DNA of 14,042 nucleotides from JAWPNA01 sp045402695 (GCA_045402695.1 JAWPNA010000460.1:1-14042), one strand, 5' to 3'; shown: positions 7,078-14,042, counted from the stretch's first letter. The notes: a model not told the origin generated them from the letters alone. Program-made: numbers and translations.

Positions 7078-7781
7078 CAGTGGTCCAGCTCACGCTCCAG
7101 CCCGCGCACCTCGTCGGTCTGGGCCCGCGTCGCCAGGCTGGTGAACAGCGGCAGCGTGATCCCGAGATAGAACAGGAGAACCACGCCCAGGATCGCCCAG
7201 GAGGAAACCGGGCCGATCCCCATGCGGGCGAAGATCTCGGAGAAATGAACGGCGGGCACTGGATGGATGAACAGCTTCACGATCCAGGTGACCAGGACGA
7301 TGCCGTACAGCCAGATGTAGTTTCGCCGGAGGCGGAACAGTAGTGCCTCCGTGTAGCTGATCTTGAACTTGGGCGCATCCAGGTCGTTGGCTACCCGGTT
7401 GCGCCAGTCACCCTGGGGGCTCACGAGCGTCCTCCGGATCAACGGCAAGTAGAAGTTCTCCTCAATCATCCGCACGCGGGCGCGGAACACGGAGAAGTAC
7501 CGGTAGCGGCGTGCCTCGATCGCCAGGAAATTGGTGATCAGCACGTTGGCGAGCATCAAGGTGAAGGGACTGTGGTCCGGGCTGGAGAATGCGAACGAGA
7601 TCATCCCGGCCACAGTGACCACCGCCCAGTTCGTGGTTGTGTCCAGGCGGGTCCTCCAGACCTGGCTGCGGTACATCTCGCCGCGGTAGAAGTGAACCAT
7701 GGCGGTGATGTACTCGGGCCGCGTCAGCGGGTCGCTCTCGAACGATGCGGCCGCCTCCTCCATCCTCGAATCTTGTTTCAC
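7068..7781 (-). CDS. DUF2270 family integral membrane protein
   Basis: This encodes 237 residues from GTG at 7781; an ATG at 7763 is a possible start and neither has a clear ribosome site. The N-terminal block YITAMVHFYRGEMYRSQVWR and following RLDTTTNWAVV (residues ~24-55) is the hallmark of DUF2270. Hydrophobic segments lie at about 51-66, 72-89, 155-172 and 193-214, giving two membrane hairpins separated by a cytoplasmic-looking basic loop (RARVRMIEENFYLPLIRR, then PQGDWRNRVANDL). A charged C-terminal helix ends the protein. The molecular function of the family is unknown to me. It is the first gene of the minus-strand cluster, with 56 nt before the TPR gene. Whether it shares a transcript with the TPR and phosphatase genes is likely from spacing but unproven. 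Confidence 0.88.
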   Translation of the reverse strand: MKQDSRMEEAAASFESDPLTRPEYITAMVHFYRGEMYRSQVWRTRLDTTTNWAVVTVAGMISFAFSSPDHSPFTLMLANVLITNFLAIEARRYRYFSVFRARVRMIEENFYLPLIRRTLVSPQGDWRNRVANDLDAPKFKISYTEALLFRLRRNYIWLYGIVLVTWIVKLFIHPVPAVHFSEIFARMGIGPVSSWAILGVVLLFYLGITLPLFTSLATRAQTDEVRGLERELDHWKV

Positions 7782-7805
7782 GTCAGAACCCGCAGGCCGT
7801 GAAAC
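7775..7805. promoter_or_regulatory. Inverted repeat over the DUF2270 start
   Basis: GTTTCACG (7775-7782) and CGTGAAAC (7798-7805) are exact reverse complements with a 15-nt gap. The left arm covers the GTG start codon. If translation begins at 7763 instead, the whole repeat lies in the leader. It fits an operator, or a hairpin controlling initiation of the DUF2270 gene. Function is inferred. Confidence 0.4.
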
Positions 7806-8028
7806 GGCTGTGGCTGAGGTGGTCTCATGAGAGCCTCTCCACTACCGGATGCCCTGTTCACGGGGAGTTTTCAACTTCAAGCCTACCACAGGTCAACCTT
7901 TCACCCACCCTGCACCCACGCCCGTGTCGACCGCCGCCGTCCTGTCAGGATGCCTCTCGCGCTCGGGCTACGACATCTATAAGATAGGCCGGCCGGCGAG
8001 AATCCGGTTTCCCGAGGAGGAATCCACC
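7782..8028. promoter_or_regulatory. Divergent intergenic region between DUF2270 and hydrolase genes
   Basis: About 250 nt separate the two divergent starts, so promoters for both directions should lie here. The hydrolase frame stays open back to 7849, but that extension has no protein character. A TATAAGAT at 7978-7985 could be a -10 box for the rightward operon, though no good -35 is seen at the right distance. Confidence 0.4.
8015..8020 (+). promoter_or_regulatory. Ribosome binding site fixing the start at 8029
   Basis: AGGAGG lies exactly 8 nt before the ATG at 8029. This consensus site rules against the in-frame upstream ATG at 7849. Confidence 0.85.
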
Positions 8029-9288
8029 ATGGGCGAATGGGTCATGGTCCGCGCGCGCGACGGCAGCGAGTTCAAGGCTTACCTCGCCGTGCCGTCCGGC
8101 GGCCGCGGTCCCGGCATCGTGTTGATGCAGGAGATCTTCGGCGTCAACCAGGTGATGCGCGACATCTCCGACTGGTACGCGCAGCGTGGCTTCACCGTCA
8201 TCTGCCCCGATCTGTTCTGGCGGCAGGAGCCGGGAGTCCAGCTCACCGATCGGACCGATGCCGAGTGGCAGCGGGCGTTTCAGCTCTATAACGGGCTTGA
8301 CGAAGCCAAGGCAGTGGCCGACACCGCGACGGCCATGAGCTACGTAAGAGGGCACAAGGCCTGCACCGGGAAGGTCGGTGGGGTGGGGTTCTGCCTTGGC
8401 GGCAAGCTGGCCTACCTGCTGGCCGCGCGCCATGATCCCGACTGCTGCGTTGGGTACTACGGCGTCGGGATCGAGAAGGCGCTCGCCGAAGCGAGCACCC
8501 TCAAGACACCGCTGATGCTGCACGTCGCGGGCCAGGACAAGTTCTGCGGGGCCGAGGCTCAGGCGATGATCCGGAGGAAACTCGGGCCCAACCCCCTCGT
8601 GATGCTTCACGAGTACCCCGACAACGACCACGCCTTCGCCCGCCGCGGAGGGGAGCATTACGACGAAGCCCAAGCGGAGCTGGCCAACCTCAGGACGGTC
8701 GAGTTCTTCGTGCGGCACCTCATCGCTGCGGCCTCAGACGCGGGCAGCGCGCCTCCTCGGCGCGCTCTGTCCGATCTGTGGGAGCAGCACGTCACCTTCG
8801 AATTCTCGGTCAAGGACACGGAGCGCACGCTGGAGACGATGGCGGAAGATGCCTACGTCAACCACATCCCCGTGATGACGGGCGGCGCGGGCAAGACGCA
8901 GTTGCGCGAGTTCTACGCGAAGCGGTTGATCCCGAAGATGCCTCCCGACACGGAGATGACGCCGGTGTCGCGCACGATCGGCGAGGACCGTCTGGTGGAT
9001 GAGATGGTGTTCCGTTTCACCCACACAATCGAGATGGACTGGATGCTGCCGGGCGTCGCCCCCACGGGCAGGCGCGTCGAGGTGCCCCTCGTCGTGGTGG
9101 TCCACTTCCGTGACGGCAAGCTGGCCCACGAGCACATCTACTGGGATCAGGCGTCGGTGCTGGTACAGATCGGGCTGCTGGATGCCGGGAAGCTCCCGGT
9201 CGCGGGAGGCGAGACCGCGCGCAAGGTCCTGGACCCTTCTCTGCCGGCCAACGTTCTGATCCAGCGCTCCAACCGCCGCGAGAGATGA
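8029..9288 (+). CDS. Dienelactone hydrolase family protein fused to an NTF2/SnoaL-like domain
   Basis: This encodes 419 residues from the ATG at 8029. Residues ~1-232 are an alpha/beta hydrolase of the dienelactone hydrolase (carboxymethylenebutenolidase) type. They carry QEIFG (Glu35), GFCLGG with nucleophile Cys122, GQD Asp170 and NDHAFARR His201, the Glu/Cys-Asp-His arrangement of this family at almost the classical numbering. A short linker leads to a second domain (~247-400, from LWEQHVTFEF) with VNHIPVMTGG, REFYAKRLIP and VVHFRDGKLAHEHIYWDQ, an NTF2/SnoaL-like cone fold. The hydrolase should open lactone or ester bonds, as in the final steps of chloroaromatic or protoanemonin breakdown; the real substrate is unknown. 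The role of the second domain (substrate binding or a second activity) is inference. The stop codon overlaps the permease start by 4 nt. Confidence 0.9.
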   Translation: MGEWVMVRARDGSEFKAYLAVPSGGRGPGIVLMQEIFGVNQVMRDISDWYAQRGFTVICPDLFWRQEPGVQLTDRTDAEWQRAFQLYNGLDEAKAVADTATAMSYVRGHKACTGKVGGVGFCLGGKLAYLLAARHDPDCCVGYYGVGIEKALAEASTLKTPLMLHVAGQDKFCGAEAQAMIRRKLGPNPLVMLHEYPDNDHAFARRGGEHYDEAQAELANLRTVEFFVRHLIAAASDAGSAPPRRALSDLWEQHVTFEFSVKDTERTLETMAEDAYVNHIPVMTGGAGKTQLREFYAKRLIPKMPPDTEMTPVSRTIGEDRLVDEMVFRFTHTIEMDWMLPGVAPTGRRVEVPLVVVVHFRDGKLAHEHIYWDQASVLVQIGLLDAGKLPVAGGETARKVLDPSLPANVLIQRSNRRER

Positions 9289-10724
9289 CCGCGACGCAAG
9301 GCGGCCCCGCGAAGCTGAGGCGCGACCTCGGCACGCTGGAGTCGTACGCCGCGCTTCTGGGAATCCTGATCGGCGCCGGCATCTTCAGGGTGACGAGCGA
9401 GGCATGGGCCCTCACCGGCCCCAGCGTCATCCTGGCATACCTGCTGCTCGCCCCCGCCGTGCTCGCCACATCGGTCAGCTACGCGGTGTTTCTCTCCACA
9501 CCCTTAGGACAGTTGCCCGGGGGGGAATACACGCACATCTCGCAGACGTTTGGCGGCTTCCGGACCGCCTTCGTGGGTGCATGGCTGAAGATCATCTCCT
9601 ATCTGGGCGCCCTGGCCTACCTGGCCAACGCGTGCGCGGACTACATGGTCGAGTTCTCGTCGGGGATTCTGAGTCCTCAGGCGCACCGGCTGCCGCTGGC
9701 GATGGGCAGTCTCGTCTTCTTCTACATCGTGCACGTCATGGGTGTGCGCTGGTTCGGGAGAATCCAGGTGACGATGTGCGCGCTGCTGGGACTATCGCTG
9801 GTCGTGCTGATCGTGCCGGGACTTTTTGCAATCCGTCCCGCCAACTACGTCCCCTTCTTCACGCACGGCCTGCCAGGACTCGCATCGAGCCTGCCGCCGC
9901 TGTTCTTCGCCTACGCGGGTTTCGAGTCGCTGGCGCAGGCCGCCGGAGAGGTGAAGGAAAGCACCCGCAAACTTCCGCGCGTCTTCCTCAGAGGACTCGT
10001 CGCCACGACGGCCATCTTCTTCCTGATGTCTGCGGTGGCGTTCGGTGTGCTGCCGGGCTCGCGCCTTCACGAGAGTCACGCACCGATGGCTGACGTGGCG
10101 TCGGTCTACCTGCCCTTCAGGGCGGCCTGGTTCGTCACATTGGGCGCCATCATGGCCCTCACGACATCGCTCAACTCCACCATGCTTGTGCCGTCGAGGC
10201 TCGGCATCATCCTGGCGGGAGATCACCTGGCGCCGCGGTGGATCGGGGCCATCGAGAAGCGCACCGGCACACCAGTGTGGGGTCTGACCGTGACGCTGGT
10301 GGTGGCCGCGCTGCTGCTAGTCACCGGGCAAATCGCGCTGGCGCTCAACATCGCCGTCTTCGCTCTGGTGATCCTGTACTTCATCCACAGCCTCGCGCTG
10401 CTGTTGCTCCCGTGGCGCAACCGGCCGTTGTTCGCCTCCGTGACGGCCGGCATACCGTTGAGAGTGCAGCGATGGGCGGCGGCGTTCTCCATGGCCGCCA
10501 TGGGCGGTCTCATCATTCTTCAATGCCGGCAGGACCTGCACGCGATCAGGCGGTTCACGCTGCGCGAACGGATCGAGCAGCAGTCGCTCACCAGCCTCGA
10601 GTTGGTGATCTTGTGGGGCGCCGTGGGCGTGGTGATCTACGGACTGGGCCGGCGGCGCTACGCGCGGGAGGCGAAGACAGCCGCGGCCGTGCCGGCGGCC
10701 GGCTCTTCTCAGTCCGCGCCGTAG
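9285..10724 (+). CDS. APC-family amino acid/polyamine-type permease
   Basis: This encodes 479 residues. The ATG at 9285 overlaps the hydrolase TGA (ATGA), so translation is likely coupled; the ribosome site is weak, consistent with this. Twelve or so hydrophobic segments are visible. TM1 has the unwound-helix motif LLGILIGAGIF (residues ~24-34). TM6 has FFAYAGFESLAQ followed by AGEVKESTRKLPR (~207-232), matching the APC consensus FxGFE...AE-E-KNP-R-lPR. The loop ALTTSLNSTMLVPSRLG and helix end AGDHLAPRW are also typical of the family. It is an inner-membrane proton- or sodium-coupled importer or exchanger; the substrate is undetermined. Coupling to a lactone hydrolase suggests it may carry a carboxylate or amino-acid-like substrate or product of that enzyme. 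The 3' end overlaps the convergent cupin gene by 16 nt. Confidence 0.9.
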   Translation: MTATQGGPAKLRRDLGTLESYAALLGILIGAGIFRVTSEAWALTGPSVILAYLLLAPAVLATSVSYAVFLSTPLGQLPGGEYTHISQTFGGFRTAFVGAWLKIISYLGALAYLANACADYMVEFSSGILSPQAHRLPLAMGSLVFFYIVHVMGVRWFGRIQVTMCALLGLSLVVLIVPGLFAIRPANYVPFFTHGLPGLASSLPPLFFAYAGFESLAQAAGEVKESTRKLPRVFLRGLVATTAIFFLMSAVAFGVLPGSRLHESHAPMADVASVYLPFRAAWFVTLGAIMALTTSLNSTMLVPSRLGIILAGDHLAPRWIGAIEKRTGTPVWGLTVTLVVAALLLVTGQIALALNIAVFALVILYFIHSLALLLLPWRNRPLFASVTAGIPLRVQRWAAAFSMAAMGGLIILQCRQDLHAIRRFTLRERIEQQSLTSLELVILWGAVGVVIYGLGRRRYAREAKTAAAVPAAGSSQSAP

Positions 10725-11497
10725 CGGACGGCCGGGCTGCCCGCGGGATAAAACACTCCCAGGAGTCGCAGCTCGCCAGAACCGGTGTTCTCCACGCAGT
10801 GGAGCTGCCGCCGCGGCAGGAAGATGCAGGACCCCTGTCCGATGGGCGCGGAGGTGGAGCCGGCCCACATGCGCCCCTCCCCATTCAAGATGAAGAGGAC
10901 CTCCTCGTAGTGGTGGTAGTGATCGGGCGCGCGCCCGGGCGGGATCGATCCGATGAACTGCGTCACCTGCCGGCAGCCGGCCGCCTCATCCACCAGCACG
11001 CGGTACCACCGATCCCCCGTGGGCACCGCCTCGCGATCGGCGAGGCGCACGACGAGGTTTGGACCCGAGCGGTACGTTGACTTAAGGGCCTCCAGGGCCC
11101 CGATCGGGCCGACGGTCGGGCGCACCCCAGGCGTCTCGGGCTCCGGGCAGCGGGAGCTCAGCAGGACAAACGGCATCAGTCCGCCGTTGTTGACCGTCAG
11201 AGTTCTGCCGGGGGGTAGATACAAAGCGGTTTCCTCCGAGATGTCCAACGGATGTCCATCGATGAAGACGGTCGCGTGACCCTGGAGCGCGTAGAGGACT
11301 TCGTCGCAGTCGTTGTTGGCCAGGCCGGGCGAGAGGCCCGGTCCGAACTCCAGGGCGCGCAGCGAGATGGCGTGAGCGCCAGAGGCGCGCCCGAAAAGCG
11401 GCCAGATCCTCAACGCCTGATGCTGGACAGTATCGCCATGCTCCCCATGCTCCAGGAGGGCAACGCGGCAGCCACCTTCCAGCTCGACTCCGGTCAT
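10709..11497 (-). CDS. Two-domain cupin (bicupin) protein, only the C-terminal cupin metal-competent
   Basis: This encodes 262 residues from the ATG at 11497, preceded by GGGGAG 5 nt upstream. The C-terminal cupin has both family motifs. Motif 1 runs G188 to G206 with H193-x-H195 and E199 in PDHYHHYEEVLFILNGEG. Motif 2 runs G222 to N237 with P228 and H233 in FLPRRQLHCVEN. Together these are the usual metal-binding residues. The N-terminal cupin (~45-112: EVLYALQGHATVFIDGH, ALYLPPGRTLTVNN) keeps the fold but lacks the histidines. There is no signal peptide, so it is cytoplasmic. Cupins of this type include isomerases, dioxygenases and sugar- or ureide-processing enzymes; I cannot choose. It is convergent with the permease (16-nt overlap) and divergent from the kinase, so it is probably a single-gene unit. 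Antisense effects on the permease end are possible. Confidence 0.85.
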   Translation of the reverse strand: MTGVELEGGCRVALLEHGEHGDTVQHQALRIWPLFGRASGAHAISLRALEFGPGLSPGLANNDCDEVLYALQGHATVFIDGHPLDISEETALYLPPGRTLTVNNGGLMPFVLLSSRCPEPETPGVRPTVGPIGALEALKSTYRSGPNLVVRLADREAVPTGDRWYRVLVDEAAGCRQVTQFIGSIPPGRAPDHYHHYEEVLFILNGEGRMWAGSTSAPIGQGSCIFLPRRQLHCVENTGSGELRLLGVFYPAGSPAVRYGAD

Positions 11498-11686
11498 TGG
11501 TTCTCCCCGCGAGTGATCAGCGGGCCCACGGTATCACGTTGGCGGATCCCTGGGCACCCAACCTCCCGGCCTGCGGTCGTTTGTCACCGCCTCGGGAAGG
11601 CCGTCAGGACAAGGCAAACGAGCGCATGGGGAGCCGCGAGGAAGTGGAGTAGAATGCGCGTTGAGCCCTGCATCGCGGAGAACGTC
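11498..11686. promoter_or_regulatory. Divergent control region of cupin and histidine kinase
   Basis: This 189-nt gap must hold promoters in both directions. An inverted repeat TCGTTTG (11577-11583) / CAAACGA (11615-11621) with a 31-nt gap is visible and could be an operator. I could not assign -35/-10 or -24/-12 boxes with confidence. Confidence 0.35.
11677..11680 (+). promoter_or_regulatory. Ribosome binding site for the kinase start at 11687
   Basis: GGAG lies 6 nt before the ATG at 11687. An alternative ATG at 11654 has GGAG only 4 nt away. The frame is open back to 11252, but that part runs antisense to the cupin gene and is not kinase-like. Confidence 0.5.
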
Positions 11687-13123
11687 ATGATCGACATCGG
11701 TCTGCCCGAGCAGCTTCCGCGCCGGGCTGCCGACCTTGCCATACTCTGTGAGATCGGAGAAATCCTCAACAGTTCCGTCGAGCTTGACGAAGTCCTGAGC
11801 ATGATCCTGATCGGCGTGACTGCCGGCCAGGGTCTGCGTTTCAACCGCGCCTTTCTCCTTCTCGTGGACCAGCGGCGGGACTGCCTCGAAGGCCGCCTCG
11901 CCATCGGTCCGGACACCGCGGAGGAGGCGGCCACGATCTGGACCGAGCTGGACCACCGGCGGCTCACCCTGAGAGAGATGCTCCTCAGCTTCGGCGGCGA
12001 GGCGCCCGGCGCGGGGTGGCGCGTGCGCGGAATCGCCGCGTCGTTGAAGGTCTCCCTGCAGAGCTCTTCACACGTCCTGGTGCGGGCGCTTTCGGGCGGC
12101 GGCGCCCGCATCGTGCATCGAGGTGTGGAGTCGGATCCGTCGTGCGAAGAGGTGGCGGCGACCCTGGGCGTCGAAAGGTTCGCCCTGGTTCCCATCGTCT
12201 CGCGGGGAGGACCCATCGGGGTGCTTCTCGCCGACAACGCGATCACCCAGCGGCCCATCGAGCCGGGCGATCTCGACATCCTGAGGCTCTTCGCCAACCA
12301 TGCGGGCACGGCGATCGAGAAGGCGCGGCTTTATTCGAAGATCCTCGAGGAGAAGACAGCGCTGGAGACGGCGCACAACGATCTGCGGCGCAACCAGCAG
12401 ACCATCATCGGCCTCCAGAGACTCTCGGACCTGGGGGAGATGGCGGCGCGGGTGGCACACGAGATCCGGAACCCGCTGGTCTCGATAGGCGGCTTCGCCC
12501 GGAGGATGCTGGCCACCACCGAGGCGGCCGACGACCGCCGCAAGTACCTCGAGATCATCGCCAGCGAAGTGGCCCGCCTCGAGACCATTCTTGGTGAGGT
12601 GCTCGACTACGCGCGCCCGCCCCGCCTCAAGACAACGCGCACGGACCTCAACGCCCTCGTGAGGGAGATGGCGGACATCATAGCGCCGGAAGGTGAAAGC
12701 CTCGGCGTGGATCTCGAGATCGATCTCGACCGCACCATCCCCACGGTCGCTGCCGACACGGGATTGATGAAGATCGCATTGCTGAACCTCCTGCGCAACG
12801 CACTGCAAGCCATCCCCGCAAGGGCGATGAGCAGCGAGGCCCCGGCGACCGCGCGGGGAGGCCGCGTCCTCGTCCGCACCAGGAACCTCGGCCGTGCGGC
12901 GGAGGTGTCCGTGCAGGACAACGGGGAGGGTGTTCCCGCGGGCGTGGAGGAGCGCATCTTCGAACCATTTTTCACCACGAAGGCCTCCGGATCGGGTCTG
13001 GGGCTGGCGATTGTCGCGCAGATCCTCCGTCAGCACGGGGGAGGAGTTCGTGTCCAGAGCAGGCCGGCCGAAGGAGCGACGTTCTATCTCGACCTGCCTC
13101 TCGAGAATGGGAGCTTGCCATGA
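11687..13123 (+). CDS. GAF-domain sensor histidine kinase
   Basis: This encodes 478 residues from the ATG at 11687 (11654 possible). A GAF sensor domain spans about 15-212 (RFNRAFLLLVD, then GVERFALVPI...GPIGVLLADN and LDILRLFANHAGTAIEKARL). It contains an insert around 83-150 with no evident motif. A coiled-coil linker lies at ~212-246. The HisKA helix has DLGEMAARVAHEIRNPL with the phospho-acceptor His258. The ATPase domain shows the N box (LNLLRNALQAIP, N371), G1 (DNGEG, 411-415), F box (EPFFTTK) and G2 (GSGLGLAIV, 435-443). There is no transmembrane segment, so this is a cytosolic sensor. It autophosphorylates His258 and should pass phosphate to the receiver encoded by the next gene, whose ATG overlaps its stop (ATGA). 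The ligand is unknown. The HEIRNPL and NLLRNALQA motifs place it near NtrB-like kinases. Confidence 0.93.
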   Translation: MIDIGLPEQLPRRAADLAILCEIGEILNSSVELDEVLSMILIGVTAGQGLRFNRAFLLLVDQRRDCLEGRLAIGPDTAEEAATIWTELDHRRLTLREMLLSFGGEAPGAGWRVRGIAASLKVSLQSSSHVLVRALSGGGARIVHRGVESDPSCEEVAATLGVERFALVPIVSRGGPIGVLLADNAITQRPIEPGDLDILRLFANHAGTAIEKARLYSKILEEKTALETAHNDLRRNQQTIIGLQRLSDLGEMAARVAHEIRNPLVSIGGFARRMLATTEAADDRRKYLEIIASEVARLETILGEVLDYARPPRLKTTRTDLNALVREMADIIAPEGESLGVDLEIDLDRTIPTVAADTGLMKIALLNLLRNALQAIPARAMSSEAPATARGGRVLVRTRNLGRAAEVSVQDNGEGVPAGVEERIFEPFFTTKASGSGLGLAIVAQILRQHGGGVRVQSRPAEGATFYLDLPLENGSLP

Positions 13124-13497
13124 TCAGACCACCTCGTGTGCTCGTCGTGGACGACGAGCAGAATCTCTGCCTGCTCTACAGGGAGGAGCTCGAATCCGAA
13201 GGCTTCATTGTGGAGACGGTCAACGACGCGCAGGCGGCCCTCGGCATCGTCGAGAAGGATCCGCCCGACGTCGTCGTGATGGACATCCGAATGCCGCGGA
13301 TGGACGGTGTGGAGGCGATGGGGAAGATGCTGAGCCGCAAGAACGATCTGCCCATCATCCTCAACACGGCGTTCTCCTCGTACAAGGACGACTTCCGTTC
13401 CTGGCCGGCCGAGGCGTACGTCATCAAGTCCGCCGACTTGACAGAGCTGAAGAAGACAATCCTCACCGTGGTCGCGGCGCGCCGCCCGCGGGTCTGA
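13120..13497 (+). CDS. Stand-alone response regulator receiver domain
   Basis: This encodes 125 residues starting at the ATG that overlaps the kinase stop, with GGGAG 6 nt upstream (13109-13113). All receiver hallmarks are present: acidic pair D11-D12 (VLVVDDEQN), phospho-acceptor D55 (VVVMDIRMPRMDG), T83 in the LNTAF segment, and K103 (YVIKSADL). The protein ends right after the last helix, with no DNA-binding or enzymatic output domain. It resembles CheY/Spo0F-type single-domain regulators. It almost certainly receives phosphate from the co-encoded GAF kinase. It must then act by protein contact or by feeding a phosphorelay elsewhere in the genome. The stop codon lies within a small hairpin (13490-13507). 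Confidence 0.93.
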   Translation: MIRPPRVLVVDDEQNLCLLYREELESEGFIVETVNDAQAALGIVEKDPPDVVVMDIRMPRMDGVEAMGKMLSRKNDLPIILNTAFSSYKDDFRSWPAEAYVIKSADLTELKKTILTVVAARRPRV

Positions 13498-13507
13498 GGA
13501 CAGACCC
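13490..13507 (+). terminator. Hairpin spanning the receiver stop codon
   Basis: GGGTCTG (13490-13496), loop AGGA, CAGACCC (13501-13507) is a perfect 7-bp stem that includes the TGA at 13495-13497. A C-run rather than a T-run follows, so it is more likely a 3'-end stabilising structure; the real terminator is just downstream. Confidence 0.35.
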
Positions 13508-13522
13508 CCCCGACGTCGCCGC

Positions 13523-13574
13523 GAAAAAAACGGCGCTGGGGCAGATGATTGTCCCCTCAGACAGCATTTTTTTC
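13523..13574 (+). terminator. Bidirectional rho-independent terminator
   Basis: An A7 run (13524-13530) and a T7 run (13567-13573), bordered by G and C, flank an imperfect GC stem around GGGG (from 13538) and CCCC (to 13556). The symmetry centre is 13548.5. Read rightward, the stem plus T7 terminates the kinase-receiver operon 26 nt after its stop; the A7 gives the same signal leftward. Confidence 0.75.
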
Positions 13575-13676
13575 GGGCCCTCCAGCCGCGCGAAGCCGTG
13601 GATGGCGAGGCACCGAACTTGCAGTCCTGTCGTACGAGATGGCGGCACGCAGTCTTGTTCGAGCCGGCCGAAGGAA

Positions 13677-13681
13677 AGGAG
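13677..13681 (+). promoter_or_regulatory. Ribosome binding site of the Hsp20 gene
   Basis: AGGAG lies 10 nt before the ATG at 13692. The spacing is slightly long but within the usual range. Confidence 0.55.
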
Positions 13682-13691
13682 ATCTGGACCC

Positions 13692-14042
13692 ATGCGGAAG
13701 CACAGTCCATTCGACGAGATGTTCGACATGTTCCGTGACTTCGACACTCTCTTCAGGCGCACCATGGGTGAGTTCCGGGAGCTGCCCGCCGACGTGACCA
13801 GCGTGCGCAGGCTGCTGCCGGCCTCTCCCCGATCCGCGCAGTACTGCCCTGCCGTGGAGTGTTTCATCAAGGACAAGCAGCTCATGCTCAAGGCCGAGTT
13901 GCCCGGGGTGGATCCCAGGGACGTCGAGGTGTCGGTTAGGGGCGACCAGCTCGTGCTGAGGGGTGAGAAGAAGCAAGACCATACGGTCGAGGAGAAGGAC
14001 CTCTTCTTCCGCGAGATCGCATGCGGGCGTTTCGAGAGGTCG
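13692..14042 (+). CDS. Hsp20 / alpha-crystallin small heat shock protein, 3' end outside window
   Basis: The frame is open from the ATG at 13692 to the window end (117 codons, no stop), so the C-terminus is missing. The N-terminal arm (FDEMFDMFRDFDTLFRR, ~7-23) is the variable amphipathic region of this family. The alpha-crystallin domain starts near residue 53 with PAVECFIKDKQLMLKAELPG, then VDPRDVEVSVRGDQLVLRGEKK, and continues to FFREIACGRFERS, where the canonical R-x-Y-G-x-F-x-R-S block appears as EIACGRFERS. Small heat shock proteins are ATP-independent holdases that bind unfolding proteins in the cytoplasm. It lies behind the bidirectional terminator, so it should have its own promoter in 13575-13670. 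I see no clear CIRCE element or sigma-32 box there, only a repeated GCAGTC-type motif. Confidence 0.92.
   Translation, partial: MRKHSPFDEMFDMFRDFDTLFRRTMGEFRELPADVTSVRRLLPASPRSAQYCPAVECFIKDKQLMLKAELPGVDPRDVEVSVRGDQLVLRGEKKQDHTVEEKDLFFREIACGRFERS

Noticed and set aside
7849..8028. N-terminal extension of the hydrolase
   Set aside because: The frame is open, but the extension has no domain character, and the consensus AGGAGG sits before the ATG at 8029, where family homology begins.
10221..10244. Third copy of the GATCACCTGG...GATC hairpin core
   Set aside because: GATCACCTGG-cgcc-GCGGTGGATC resembles the twin-hairpin core but encodes the conserved AGDHLAPRW segment of the permease and has no matching outer stem, so coincidence is more likely.
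11252..11686. N-terminal extension of the histidine kinase
   Set aside because: This part runs antisense to the cupin gene and through the divergent promoter gap, with no domain features; the kinase begins at 11687 (or 11654).
12068..13036. 322-residue minus-strand ORF
   Set aside because: It is fully antisense to the HisKA and ATPase domains of the histidine kinase and shows no protein family features.

Overview
The window is GC-rich bacterial DNA with eight complete or nearly complete genes and two genes cut by the window edges. Densely packed operons with 4-nt overlaps, GTG starts, secreted multidomain proteins with PKD/fibronectin-like modules, an Rhs protein and DUF2270 suggest an uncultured-type, diderm, high-GC bacterium (for example Acidobacteriota or Eisenbacteria-like lineages). 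That placement is inference; there is no rRNA or other phylogenetic marker here.

Left part (1-3592): the C-terminal half of an Rhs-family polymorphic protein runs in from the left edge. It has fibronectin-like repeats, an Rhs core and a variable tip resembling DUF6973. It is followed after 76 nt by a membrane-anchored protein of unknown family, in the position where a cognate immunity gene would lie. Both the tip and this gene are visibly less GC-rich than the flanks, as expected of an exchangeable cassette. A 500-nt non-coding stretch then holds an unusual cluster of palindromes. It contains two hairpins sharing a 24-nt core but with different, self-complementary outer stems, then a 139-nt nested element with a long basal stem and two 40-nt side hairpins whose loops share motifs. 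I consider this cluster the most novel thing in the window.

Middle, minus strand (3593-7781): a three-gene cluster reads right to left. It encodes a DUF2270 membrane protein, an exported TPR protein, and a large secreted purple-acid-phosphatase-like metallophosphoesterase whose GTG start overlaps the TPR stop codon.

Right part: a dienelactone hydrolase fused to an NTF2/SnoaL-like domain (8029-9288) is translationally coupled to an APC-family permease (9285-10724), suggesting uptake and hydrolysis of related substrates. A bicupin gene converges on it, with the ends overlapping by 16 nt. Divergent from the cupin is a GAF-containing histidine kinase (11687-13123) coupled by ATGA to a stand-alone receiver domain (13120-13497). 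This operon ends at a clear bidirectional A7/T7 terminator. An Hsp20-type small heat shock protein begins at 13692 and runs off the right edge.

I saw no tRNA, rRNA, CRISPR array, transposase or integrase gene.
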